From assembly GCF_029227915.1 (NCBI RefSeq), contig NC_079880.1:32605501-32669500 (forward strand): a stretch of DNA of 64,000 bases, given 5' to 3'. Position 1 is the first letter of the stretch. Each line of letters opens with the position of its first letter. This document shows positions 46,631-55,650 of this stretch, in pieces. Position numbers and translations under genes: made by a program. Under the pieces are notes generated by a model. That model was given only the letters and a program-made list of their open reading frames with translations. It was not told the origin of the DNA and searched no databases. The stretch comes from Hydractinia symbiolongicarpus. Taxonomy: Eukaryota > Cnidaria > Hydrozoa > Anthoathecata > Hydractiniidae.

Positions 46631-47402
46631 GCATATGGATGGTCATCATAAGTTAATTAGATGGCGCATTGTGTTTCACGGATGTATAGATGGTTATTCA
46701 AGATTAGTAACATTTCTCAGATGTAATTCAAATAACAGAAGCACTACCGTATTAGATCTATTTCTGGAAGCCATCAATAAATACAATGTCCCTAGGAGAA
46801 TTCGCACTGACCACGGTACAGAAAATATTGAAGTAGCACGATGGATGCTGGGACACTTTGGTGTGGCCAGTAAGCCTGTCATAACTGGACTATCAGTGCA
46901 TAATCAAAGAATCGAAAGGCTTTGGCGCGACTTAGTCATACAGGTGGTTGATTATTTTAAAGGCATTTTTTATTTCATGGAGCAGCAAGAAATGTTAGAC
47001 CCCGTAAATGATGTAGATTTGTACGCATTGCATAGCGTGTTTTTGCCTAGAATTAATCGTGCTTGCGAGGAATTTGTGAAGCAGTGGAATAATCATCCTT
47101 TATCAACTGAAGGCAATAGAACGCCGTATCAGCTGTGGACTCAAGGCATGTATATGAACTGGCATTCTTCTGATAACGGTTTGAGACAGATAATGGAGGA
47201 AAATGAAAACATTGGTACACATGGAGTCGAACTTGACGGTCCAGCTCCTTTAATAGATTCGATCAACAACGTAAATGTTCCTGAGATAGCTCTGAATTTA
47301 CCAGACAATTTTATGCAAAATATTGACCCACTTTCTGAAGACCACAATCACGGAATAAACTTGTACATTCAAACTCGTGAATTATTGGTACATGCGCTAT
47401 GA
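46631..47402 (+). CDS. DDE integrase/transposase (IS3EU-like), exon 3 (catalytic core)
   Basis: Joined at TCTTTTAG|GCATATG, it completes W and reads HMDGHHKLIRWR, the first catalytic Asp. It continues with CIDGYSRL, RIRTDHGTEN (second Asp, about 56 residues later) and VHNQRIERLWRD (Glu, 34 residues after the second Asp). This is an rve-type DD(34-35)E core that cuts and joins DNA. A conserved FLPRINRACEEFVKQWNNHP, then RTPYQLW tail follows, a signature of this family. It ends at TAG after HAL (47402). The whole three-exon gene would be 1461 nt, 486 codons plus stop. All catalytic residues are kept; only exon 2 carries the stop. Confidence 0.85.
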
Positions 47403-47939
47403 TAAGCTGATGTACGGTCGAATAACAAACAAACGATTTTAAGCTCTCGCGATGGAACATAAGGGTCAAAAAATTAATTCGGTTGGTGGGTTGGCGTTTA
47501 TTTGGCACTTGATAGTAGGAGTATGTAAAGTTAAAAAGTTGTTAATTTTTAACAGAGACAAAAATGTATTTTAGTGTATCAAAGAAATACTTTAATCAGA
47601 AGTTCACATTTACTCGTATTAAATAACAAAAACTTTAGTAATCACTAACAAAACGTAGTATCCTACACATATATTTTTCACTAACGTAAAAAACTTTCAA
47701 GCCTTTTATTGTTATTAGCATTATGAAAATTAGTTAAGTCAATAAGTCTCCTTTTTATATAACGAAAAGTAAAGAAAAACTGCAGAAATGCAAAATAAAA
47801 CATAATGTCAACATATAATATAACAATCTTTTTATATAATATATAATAATCTTATATAATAATCTTTTTAAACTTCCAGGTTTGTATAACTTTGGACGTT
47901 TTAGGACGGCAAAAAGAAAAAAAACCATGTATATATATA
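47403..47939. other. gap between converging integrase and HECT genes
   Basis: 537 bp between two stop codons, AT-rich, presumably holding both 3' UTRs. An ATTAAA/AATAAA-like context occurs but no polyadenylation site can be fixed. Nothing else seen. Confidence 0.5.
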
Positions 47940-48154
47940 TTAAAAACTCACAAACGTCCAAAACCCTGTCGTAGCATCAATTGCCTTTTTGAAATCGTTA
48001 TATGCATCATGACAAATTGGAATCGAAAGTATCGAAAGACACGTATCTGCATCAGGCAATGGTTTACCTCTCCTGTTGAACTTTAGAGTAACGCTATTTT
48101 CTAAAGGAACTGGCGAAGAGCAACAAAATACTAATAGGTCTTTTGTTGTGATAG
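47940..48154 (-). CDS. HECT E3 ligase-like protein, exon 5 (C-lobe with catalytic Cys)
   Basis: The acceptor TTGTTTTAG|CT completes the codon left by exon 4. It reads LLVFCCSSPVPLENSVTLKF, NRRGKPLPDADTCLSILSIP and CHDAYNDFKKAID, then stops after FVSF. ADTC..L..P is the HECT active-site motif: the Cys accepts ubiquitin as a thioester. The order (N..GKPLP.A.TC) matches HECT C-lobes of the G2E3-like group. It ends the gene, facing the integrase stop. Confidence 0.85.
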
Positions 48155-48333
48155 CTAAAACAAAAAGAAGCTGCAAATTTTACACCCATAAGAAATACAT
48201 CAACTTGCAAACAATATTAAAAATACAAATTATAGTCCTATAAAAAATTGGAAAAATTTTCTAGAAAGTAAAAATGTAAAGTAGAATGATGACACATATT
48301 TTAGTATCTTAAAAATATACAAAATAGAAATAC

Positions 48334-48363
48334 CTTCATCAACTGTATCTTCATTGCCGTTTG
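48334..48363 (-). CDS. HECT protein, exon 4 (30-nt micro-exon)
   Basis: GTATCTCAG|CA ... GATGAAG|GTATTT, 30 nt, encodes NGNEDTVDE between split codons on both sides. It joins exon 3 (ending ...VMSL plus G) to exon 5 in frame. Its smallness makes it easy to miss; support is frame agreement and good splice sites. Confidence 0.6.
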
Positions 48364-48482
48364 CTGAGATACAAAATACAAAAATAGATACAAAAATAAC
48401 ATTTTTACAAAGTGGATTGCCATTCTAACATTGGAAACAATGATTTTATATATACTGCAGCAAATTTAAAATAATTATATAC

Positions 48483-48861
48483 CTAATGACATAACATAGT
48501 CTTTAAAGAACACCAGTGCTTTCTCTTCTGCCTCCTTTATCGCCTTAGGTAACTTAAATTGATTGTAAAGATCTTCGGCCTGAATCACAAGGTCAGATGT
48601 GGATTGAAATACATCTTTCCAAATGCTTCGATTGTTTTTTAGCACACTGATAAGGGAGATGGTTTCAAAACCTTCTCGTAGTTGCTCTGTTTCTTCATGT
48701 CTCATTTTAAAGATGCAATATATAGTTAACAGATACAAAGCTGTGTCCTTGGTCTTAGTTGTAAGCATGGAATGCCCAAATCCAGCAGCTTTAAGTTCAC
48801 ACTGTAAGAAATCATTACTTTGATATGCAAACATTTCTTTGTCATCATCACATGATCGTAT
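48483..48861 (-). CDS. HECT protein, exon 3
   Basis: The acceptor GTTTTTTTCAG|ATACGATC opens a 126-codon block: FLQCELKAAGFGHSML, KTKDTALYLLTIYCIFKMRH, REGFETISLISVL and a helical tail KAIKEAEEKALVFFKDYVM. The donor is TTAG|GTATAT. This is the part of the HECT domain between N-lobe and C-lobe, helical and moderately conserved. It is phase 0 with exon 2. Confidence 0.75.
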
Positions 48862-48985
48862 CTGAAAAAAACACGAAAATTTATAAATTTAACATTCTCA
48901 TCTAAAAATTCATGACATAAAACATTATAAAAAGTCAAATAATAATAAGTTAGAATCAATAGTACTGAATATATACTATAACCAC

Positions 48986-50125
48986 CTGCTGTATTATGTG
49001 TCGTAATTCAAAATCTGGAAAATCTTGATCTGTTACAACAGAATATGCTTCTGCAATATCATTAGTAATCAAAAAATGGACATATGCAGGAGATAAACCA
49101 ATAACTGGTCCTCCGTTATGTAGAATGCTATGTGCAATAACTTTGCCAGCATAGAGATATAACTCACTGTCCAAGTGGCATTCATTGTGAACAGGAACTT
49201 TATGATTTATATCTCCCTCAAACAATTGAATGCTTCCTTCTCCACGTATCAATCGATCAAGTAATATGTAGAAATATTCCCTTTTTGGACCATCTGCATC
49301 CATGCCTTCTTCTCCATTTTCGAAGGTTACTTCTGGGAAGTAAGATATGTCAATTTGACCACGTTTATGTTGAATTAAAGTGGTTTTTAAATATGTATCT
49401 GACCTGTTGATTGAAATTTTTTGTTTGTTCCCTGTTGCCGCATGAATTGTACGAATATCAACCAAATTCTTCATCACAAATTCTGTACTGCAGCCAAGTT
49501 TTTTTTCTGATTGTTCAAGCACAAGATCCTTTGATGAACTTTGAGATGATGACTCAATTTGGCCTGTTGAAGTATAGTTATTTACATCTTTAATTAATCC
49601 AAATGCTGGCGTTTCTAATAATCCATCGTCACTGTCAGATTCAACCTTTTCTTCCTCTTCATAGCAATTGATGAATGCACTAAAATAACTTTTAGTTATG
49701 TCAATTAAAGACCTGATATATATGCACCTGTTTATACCAGGAGAAGACAAATGCTTTAAAACTTTTCCATTTATGTTATTTATGCCTGAAGGATTCATTA
49801 ATTTTTTATGTACAGGTTTCATAAATGAAAATTGATTCTTGCTTGGAAGTTTATCTTGGAACTTTTTCAAAAATCGTTTCTCTGATTTCCTCCTCCTGAG
49901 CTTCAAGTAAAACTTCGAAGGCATTAACAATAAATCCTGATGATTGTAAATGTTCCTTTAATTCACCTTTCGGTATAACTTTAATCTTTGGTGAAGGAAT
50001 TAACACAAGATCTTTCATGAATGTTGCAGATTTCCTTCGCTTAGAAGTATTACTATTGGTATTAGTAAAAGGTCTCTTGGTGGTAGATGGTAATCGTCTG
50101 CTGAGAGTGTTCCGATCTGCGTGTT
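48986..50125 (-). pseudogene. HECT protein, exon 2 (N-lobe) with a one-base frameshift
   Basis: From ATTTTAG|AACACG it encodes a basic region (RPF...SKRRKSATFMKDLVLIP), then an acidic and serine-rich linker (EEEEKVESDSDDG), and the HECT N-lobe. N-lobe landmarks are ISYFPEVTFENGEEGMDADG (with PKREYF following, the GxDxGGxxREFF motif), LFEGDINHKVPVHN, LYAGKVIAHSILHNGGPVIG and VHFLI. The frame slips by one base in an A5 run near 49862-49873 (IFEK | FQDKLPSK). Without that base the five exons total 1926 nt, 641 codons plus stop. The donor after QQ is CAG|GTGG, weaker than the others. Confidence 0.75.
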
Positions 50126-50312
50126 CTAAAATAATTCAAAAATGACATTACAAAGGTCACAAAAATAGCTGTTACCCATACCAGCTCTTTCGGGAAAAAT
50201 ATATATTGTAGTCATTGTAACTTGGTTTTTAGCTAGATTGCTACTAGCTATATAAGTCACAAAACCAAAAAACTGAAAGTGGTTTGTGAAACAAAATAAC
50301 GTAGCTTTTTAC

Positions 50313-50475
50313 CATTTTTCTCTTGTCCATTTGGACGGAAGAGTAAATGTACAGCTTCTTCAACATTGTTTGATTCGCTGTTCTGCTCGGGCTTCTTTTT
50401 GTGCTGTTCCAAAGCACGAACAAGGTTGCTGAGGCCTTCAAGTGCAGAGCTCATGTTGTTTTCTTTCTGCGCCAT
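50313..50475 (-). CDS. HECT protein, exon 1
   Basis: ATG at 50475 (MAQKENNMSSALEGLSNLV) starts 54 codons, including a helical stretch and AVHLLFRPNGQEKN, with donor AATG|GTAAAAAG. One base carries over and joins exon 2 (G plus AA). It lies about 290 bp inside the right TIR, mirroring integrase exon 1 at the left end. The N-terminal part has no named domain that I recognise. Confidence 0.7.
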
Positions 50476-50759
50476 TTTAGGAATGCCACAGGAGGGCGAA
50501 CAAAGTAATAATTTGCAGAACAGGTTACGCTGTCGAACAAAAATGATTGATTGATAGAGCCTGGCCGTCGGACAAAAATGGTTCTCCAACTGTTTTTCAT
50601 TTTTTTTCAAAAAAATGAACAATAAAATAAATCAAATTGTTTTTATATCTTTTTGTTTATTCGTTGTTGTTTTTTCATTATTATTTTTTAAAAATTTCAA
50701 AAAATAAGTATTTTCTTCAAAAAAACTGTTTTTTTACAAAAATATTCTTTTTTTAAATA

Positions 50760-51040
50760 ACAAAATATTTTTTTAATTTTGTCCCCTCAGGCGCGCCATA
50801 TATGATGATTGATCCAGATTTTATTTTCCAAATCTTCTGCGTAAGCATGAGGGTGAGAGCGAAGCTCGATAACCCAAAATCCTACTTTGAAGACAGAACG
50901 TGACTCGCTGGCCGAGTGTACCTGCTAAAGCCAAAAAGGCATAGGGCAGGGAGGGCAGGGCACCCTCATGCTTACGCAGAAGATTTGGAAAATAAAATCT
51001 GGATCAATCATCATACGTAAGTACTCGATTAATCCTTCAA
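50760..51040 (-). repeat. right TIR of composite transposon, split by an insertion
   Basis: Inverse of 18597-18660. The inner block (TTTGTCCCCTCAGGCGCGCC) lies at about 50778-50797 and the outer block (ATACGTAAGTACTCGATTAA, TCCTTCAA) at about 51013-51040. They are separated by a DIRS-related insert. The outer edge abuts the DIRS element. Confidence 0.85.
50799..51012. mobile_element. about 210-bp DIRS-related inverted-repeat insert
   Basis: Its ends are long inverted arms: ATGATTGATCCAGATTTTAT, then TTTCCAAATCTTCTGCGTAA, GCATGAGGGTG and the inverse ending near 51012. The middle contains AGCGAAGCTCGATAACCCAA, AATCC, which is also in the DIRS terminal region at 55587-55608. It looks like a small non-autonomous DIRS derivative that inserted into the TIR. 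Confidence 0.65.
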
Positions 51041-51293
51041 TTTTATTTCCCAATCTTCTGCGCAAGCAGAGTATGAGACTTTAAAGCATAAACGCGGCCA
51101 GCTAGTGTGGTGAAAACAAAACAAAGGGTGAGAAGGATAAGATAAAGAAAATTTGAATAACTGAGCAAACTTCTTTTAACAATATAATGTTACAATCAGT
51201 ATGTAAATGTTAAAAAGAACGCAAACTAAGATTCATGACTTGTCGCTTCCATAACTAAGTCCAAGAGCGAGGCACCAAGATCATGAAGACTTG

Positions 51294-52214
51294 TCACACA
51301 CCAATAACATCTCTACAATAATAACGATAAAAGGTAGAATCCCTACTCCAAGTGCCATACTTTAAAATGACATCTAGAGGTACCCCGGTAATTTTTGCTT
51401 TACTCCCAGAGGCTGAACGACAGCTGCCTGGGGAAAAAACACTGGTATCAATACCGGCTGAGGTCATAGCTGATTTTATCCATCTTGATAGTGTATCCTT
51501 AGAGGCAGCATGATGAGGTTTCCCAAAAGTTACAAAAAGCGGAGCAATTTCCTTAGATATCAATTGTTCTCTTTTTGACAGGTAGGCTTTGGTACATTGG
51601 AGTGGGCATAAATCAGGGTCAGAAGGGAATGCCCTGTACATCAAGGTCCTATCAGTCTTTTTAGGCCGTGTTGTTTTAAGCAAGCCAGGTAAGTGACATA
51701 GCATCACATCGTCTGTCAAATCTATATACGGAACAGATATATTATGGACACTGTGAACTCTTTGATCTGCTAAAATAGTAAGGAGACAAGCCAGCTTGAT
51801 GTTAATATCCTTAAAGGATAAATCTTTGTTAGGACTAAGAGACTTTAAATAAGTCAAAAGAACATTTGTATCCCATATTAAAGAGTATTTGGGGGTACTT
51901 GGTCTTATATTAAAAACTCCTTTTATAAAACGGCTTATCAATGGATGCTCTGAAAGAGAACTGTAACCACTGATTGAAACAACTGAAGCAATAGCACTTC
52001 TAGTTGTACATAAAACACTATATCCAGATCCACCTTTGAATAATTCAGTAAGGTGTATGAACACATCTTTCACATTTGGATGATAGGGATCAATCGACCT
52101 CCCAGTGCAATATTGTATCCATCGTCTGATTGGACCCGAGTATTGTTTCTGGGTACCTTCTCTCCATGATGCTGCAATGATATCGACAGTGTCTGATGGA
52201 AGCTCTTTACCTTG
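51294..52214 (-). CDS. DIRS tyrosine recombinase
   Basis: Open from 52214 (just after a TAA) to 51294, about 306 codons. Its start overlaps the end of the pol frame in another register, so no certain start codon is given. The N-terminal core-binding part includes SWREGTQKQYSGPIRRWIQY; the catalytic domain has ADQRVHSV (Arg I), CRSASGSKA (second Arg, with C where His is usual) and FYRYYCRD with the nucleophile Tyr. It would integrate the circular cDNA by strand exchange. The order and motifs are those of DIRS recombinases. Confidence 0.85.
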   Translation of the reverse strand, partial: QGKELPSDTVDIIAASWREGTQKQYSGPIRRWIQYCTGRSIDPYHPNVKDVFIHLTELFKGGSGYSVLCTTRSAIASVVSISGYSSLSEHPLISRFIKGVFNIRPSTPKYSLIWDTNVLLTYLKSLSPNKDLSFKDINIKLACLLTILADQRVHSVHNISVPYIDLTDDVMLCHLPGLLKTTRPKKTDRTLMYRAFPSDPDLCPLQCTKAYLSKREQLISKEIAPLFVTFGKPHHAASKDTLSRWIKSAMTSAGIDTSVFSPGSCRSASGSKAKITGVPLDVILKYGTWSRDSTFYRYYCRDVIGV

Positions 52215-54130
52215 TTACGATTCCCGGAGACAGGCAGCATGAGCAGCGACAAGGTTTGGTGTAGAGGATGTTGTCTTTTTGTTCCCGGTAGAAACAATAA
52301 TCTAGATGAAGGAGGAAATAACACAGGTGTCCTGTATAACATATTAATTGCTTGAGAAAACCAAGGCTGCGAAGACCAGAAAGGTACTACAAGAATGCCT
52401 GTGGCTTGATCTATATTTATCTTTGCAAGAACTTTTCCAATCAAATTAAATGGTGGGAAGGCATAAAAGTTTAAATTCGACCAGGTCTGAGCGAAGGCAT
52501 TTACAGCTTTAGCATCTGGATCAGGTCTTAAAGAAAAATAATCCTCACATTTTGCATTGAGTCTGGATGCAAAAAGGTCAATATCAAATTTCCAAAAAAT
52601 GTCGGAAATTATGTTAAATTGTTTTACATTCAAGGACCATTCAATGTTATCCTGAAATTATCTTGATTTATAATCAGCTATAGTATTTAATACACCAGGT
52701 ATATGACAAGCTGATAACCAAACATCACATGTTCTAGCAAATTCCCATATTTCAACAGCCAATTTATTACAAGCAATGGAGTGAAGGCCCCCCATCTTTG
52801 TTATGTAGGCCACAGCTGTGGTGTTATCCAATCTTAACTGAACATGTCTATAATGTCTTATTTTCAAGAAGGCTTTGAGTGTAAAAAATGCAGCCAACAA
52901 CTCTGAAGTATTGATATGCTCAGGTAATTCTCCTTCAGACCAACGCCCCCCTATTTGAGAGTTTCCGTCAGTGCCACCCCATCCTTGAAGACTAGCATCA
53001 GAGGATAAAATAAGATCAATTTTAGGCAATTGTATAGGTCTGGTAAACTGAGCCATTGTGAGCCACCACTGTAAATCCTTAATAGAAAACTCTGAAATAA
53101 AAACCTTTGAATCAAAATTTCCATGGCCTAGTTTGAGTGCTAGATTCTTATCTGTCTCCAAGGACCTGTAATGTAACTTGCCATACTTCACGGCATCAAA
53201 GGCAGAAACTAATGTTCCAATAACCCTGGAAACAAACCTAACTGTGGGGTGATGCATGTACAGCAAGTCCTTACATAGACACTTTAATTTTATGACCCTT
53301 TCCTCGCTTAAGGCTATTGTCATCTGAGCAGAGTTTAACACAAACCCTAAAAACACCATACATTGGGTAGGCACAAGAATTGACTTGTTTGGATGTACAG
53401 TAAATCCTAAGCTGCTCAAAAGTGAGACAGTTGCCGTAATGTTTCTTTGGCATGATTCATAAGTATCACCTTGCAAATAAGAATCATCTATATATACAAC
53501 AGATACATGACCTGCCCCTCTTAGTACTTTAAAGGGTGCTTTAAGAACTTTGGTGAAGATCCTAACAGCTGGACCAAATCCAAAGGGTAAAGCTAGAAAT
53601 TGGTAAAATTGTCCATCCCAAGAAAAAGCTAAGAACTTTTGGAAGTCAATATGAAAAGGGATGCTGTGGTATGCGTCCTTTAAGTCAATACTTCCCATCC
53701 AAACACCTGGTTTGATAAGACATAAAACATCTTGCAGTGTTTCCATTTTAAAATGGCGATATCTGACAGATCTATTTAACTGTTTAAGGTTGATAATCAT
53801 TCTTGAGCTACCATCTTTTTTAGGGACAATAAATATACCTGAAAGAAAACAGTTATTTGTTGCTTGTACCTGCTGGATTGCCTTCTTTTGTAAAAGTTGT
53901 TGAATTTCCTTACTTATAGTTATACAATCTTTTTGTGAAAACTTCACTGGGTGGTAAGATGACACTGGGACACTAATAAATTCAATTTTAACCCCATGCT
54001 CAATTATGTCTAGAATATACTGGTTTGAAGTGATAGTCCTCCAAACTTCCAAAAATTTGTGAGTATTACAAGCTTGATAACGCCTAACTGCTAACTCAAG
54101 GTCAGCAACAACAAGGTCTTTACCTACCAT
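52070..54130 (-). pseudogene. DIRS reverse transcriptase-RNase H polyprotein with one stop
   Basis: From ATG 54130: RT motifs IFIVPKKDGSSRMIINLKQL (about 99-118), MGSIDLKDAYHSIP, LALPFGFGPA and the catalytic YIDD (about 213-216). RNase H follows (ILSSDASLQGWGG, INTSELLAAFFTLKAF, LRLDNTTAVAYI). An in-frame TAA (52660-52658) after ADYKSR interrupts the frame, which then continues with FQDNIEWSLNVKQF and FDIDLFASRLNAKCEDYFSL, the usual DIRS C-terminal extension. It copies the RNA into DNA. One base change could account for the stop. Confidence 0.85.
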
Positions 54131-55351
54131 TGTTTTCTCCCTTTGTACCCTTTGTACTTCAGGGTTTGAGTGTACCTTCTCAGGGAGTGGTTTCGATCTT
54201 TTGAGAAGGTCTTCTCGTTTTTTGACTGGTTATACTTTGCAGAGGAGGAATAACTGGAGGATGGCTGTTTGTACTTTTTAAAATTATTTTTTGAATATGG
54301 TGTAGATGGTCGTGAGAGCACCTTACTAGTTTTCTCCTCATCTTGCAATGATTGGATTCTTTTGTCCAAATCATCTCCAAACAGCAACAAGTCTTCTTCA
54401 GACACATCCTTTGCCAATCCTTTTAGGCGAGGCATTGCACCGATTAATCCGACTCTTCGATACTGATTTAGCTGCTGGTTGGCGTTACCGATTAGACAAA
54501 GAGCATCTTTAGCCAAATTTAATAAAATGGATGGTTCTATTACAATAAGGTTTCCTTGTTTGGGTGCCTTAATAATTTGGTCTGCCAATTGTAAGATATG
54601 CACTTGGCTTTTCGAAACAGTGGTTTGCAGTTTCTGCAATACCAGATCATTTGATCTTTTGCTGTCTGCCTTGGCCCATATAGGTTTATTGCAGCTCTTT
54701 ACAGACAAAAAAACGGCAATTCGTGAGAATTTGGACTTTTTCTAGTCTGCCTTTCAATTTTTCATTGGTAAGTTTCTTCGACCACATGAGTTTAGCCATA
54801 GATGCTAAAGGTGGAGCTACTTCTGTGCCAAAGGAGTCCTCATGGTTATACTCTTTAATGAGGTCAGACCAGACATCTTGGTCTGGGTCCTCTAACTGGT
54901 TGTCTTCTTGCCCCAGCATTTCATTCATTAAACCATCATACAATTGGTTGGATGCTGATGTACTTATGGCATCAACATCTTTTTTACTAGACCTCCTAGT
55001 AGAAGAACTAGATTCTACATGACTGAGGCAAGAGTCTGCTGATGAAGACCTGGATCTTTTCCTTCCTCTAGGGTGATCTGCAGATATGGAAGCATTTGCT
55101 TCATTTTGTTTATCTGCACCATGACTCAGACCAGGAGAATTGTCTCCACTGCGGTCCACATGGAAGTTATTATCATTGTTTAAAACATCGGCTCGGAGGC
55201 TGTTCAAGGAAGTAGAAAATTTTTCTCCTAGGGCTGTGATTGCTTCCAGCTGCTGTTGTTGCATGGCTGGAAGGAGCTTAGTTAAAAAATCCATTGGAGT
55301 TTCTAACACTATGGGTTCACCACCTTCTTTTGGAGCTGAGGTGTCTGCCAT
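54124..55351 (-). pseudogene. DIRS gag-like protein, one frameshift
   Basis: ATG 55351 opens MADTSAPKEGGEPIVLETPM, a Q-rich helix, a serine/arginine patch (RGRKRSRSSSADS) and an acidic region with WSDLIKEYN and MWSKKLTNEKLKGRLEK. The frame breaks in a T7 run (54707-54713) and resumes as SVKSCNKPIWAKADSKRSND, then RLKGLAKDVSEEDLLLFGDD and a basic tail. This is the layout of DIRS gag-like proteins thought to coat the RNA. Its end overlaps the pol start by a few bases. Confidence 0.8.
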
Positions 55352-55650
55352 CTTGGTTGCAGCTCACCATAAATTTTAGATCTATAGCAGTAAGTAAATA
55401 AATAAAATTATATAAGAGAAGGAATAAATATAATTCTCTACTACTTATGGAAAAAATAATAAAATATAGCTAGCTATAGAAAAAGAATTAAAAACGGATT
55501 AGCATAGCTGAAGTTTACCAATCGCAAACACCAACAAATCGCACACGTCCTTCACATTCAGTAAGATTTGGGAAATGAACTGCTGAGGATTTTGGGTTAT
55601 CGAGCTTCGCTCTCATACTCTGCTTGCGCAGAAGATTGGGAAATAAAATT

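Larger units (their letters stand above)
18597..51040. mobile_element. composite TIR transposon encoding integrase and HECT protein
   Basis: The left end reads TTGAAGGATTAATCGAGTAC, continues to GTATGAT, then ATGGCGCGCCTGAGGGGACA and AAATTAAAAAAA (18597-18660). The right end carries the same sequence inverted, split by a small insertion (50760-50800 and about 51010-51040). Both inner sides grade into very A/T-rich tracts. Inside, two genes converge: a DDE integrase from the left and a HECT protein from the right. Removing the foldback element (19107-41728), the ISL2EU-type element (42550-46057) and the small right-end insert leaves about 6 kb, a normal size for an autonomous transposon. The outer right boundary and target duplication are lost because a DIRS element inserted there. 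IS3EU membership is an inference from the integrase. Confidence 0.75.
51041..55650 (-). mobile_element. DIRS-type tyrosine-recombinase retrotransposon
   Basis: Inverted ends TTTTATTTCCCAATCTTCTG, CGCAAGCAGAGTATGAGA (51041-51079) match the inverse at 55612-55650. It has gag-like, reverse transcriptase/RNase H and tyrosine recombinase frames in that order on the minus strand, with overlapping pol and recombinase frames as usual for DIRS. It inserted at the outer edge of the composite transposon's right TIR. Several frames are broken, so this copy is inactive. Confidence 0.9.

Noticed and set aside
47755-48176. Separate small genes in the HECT region
   Set aside because: The short frames here are the last HECT exon or its shadows.
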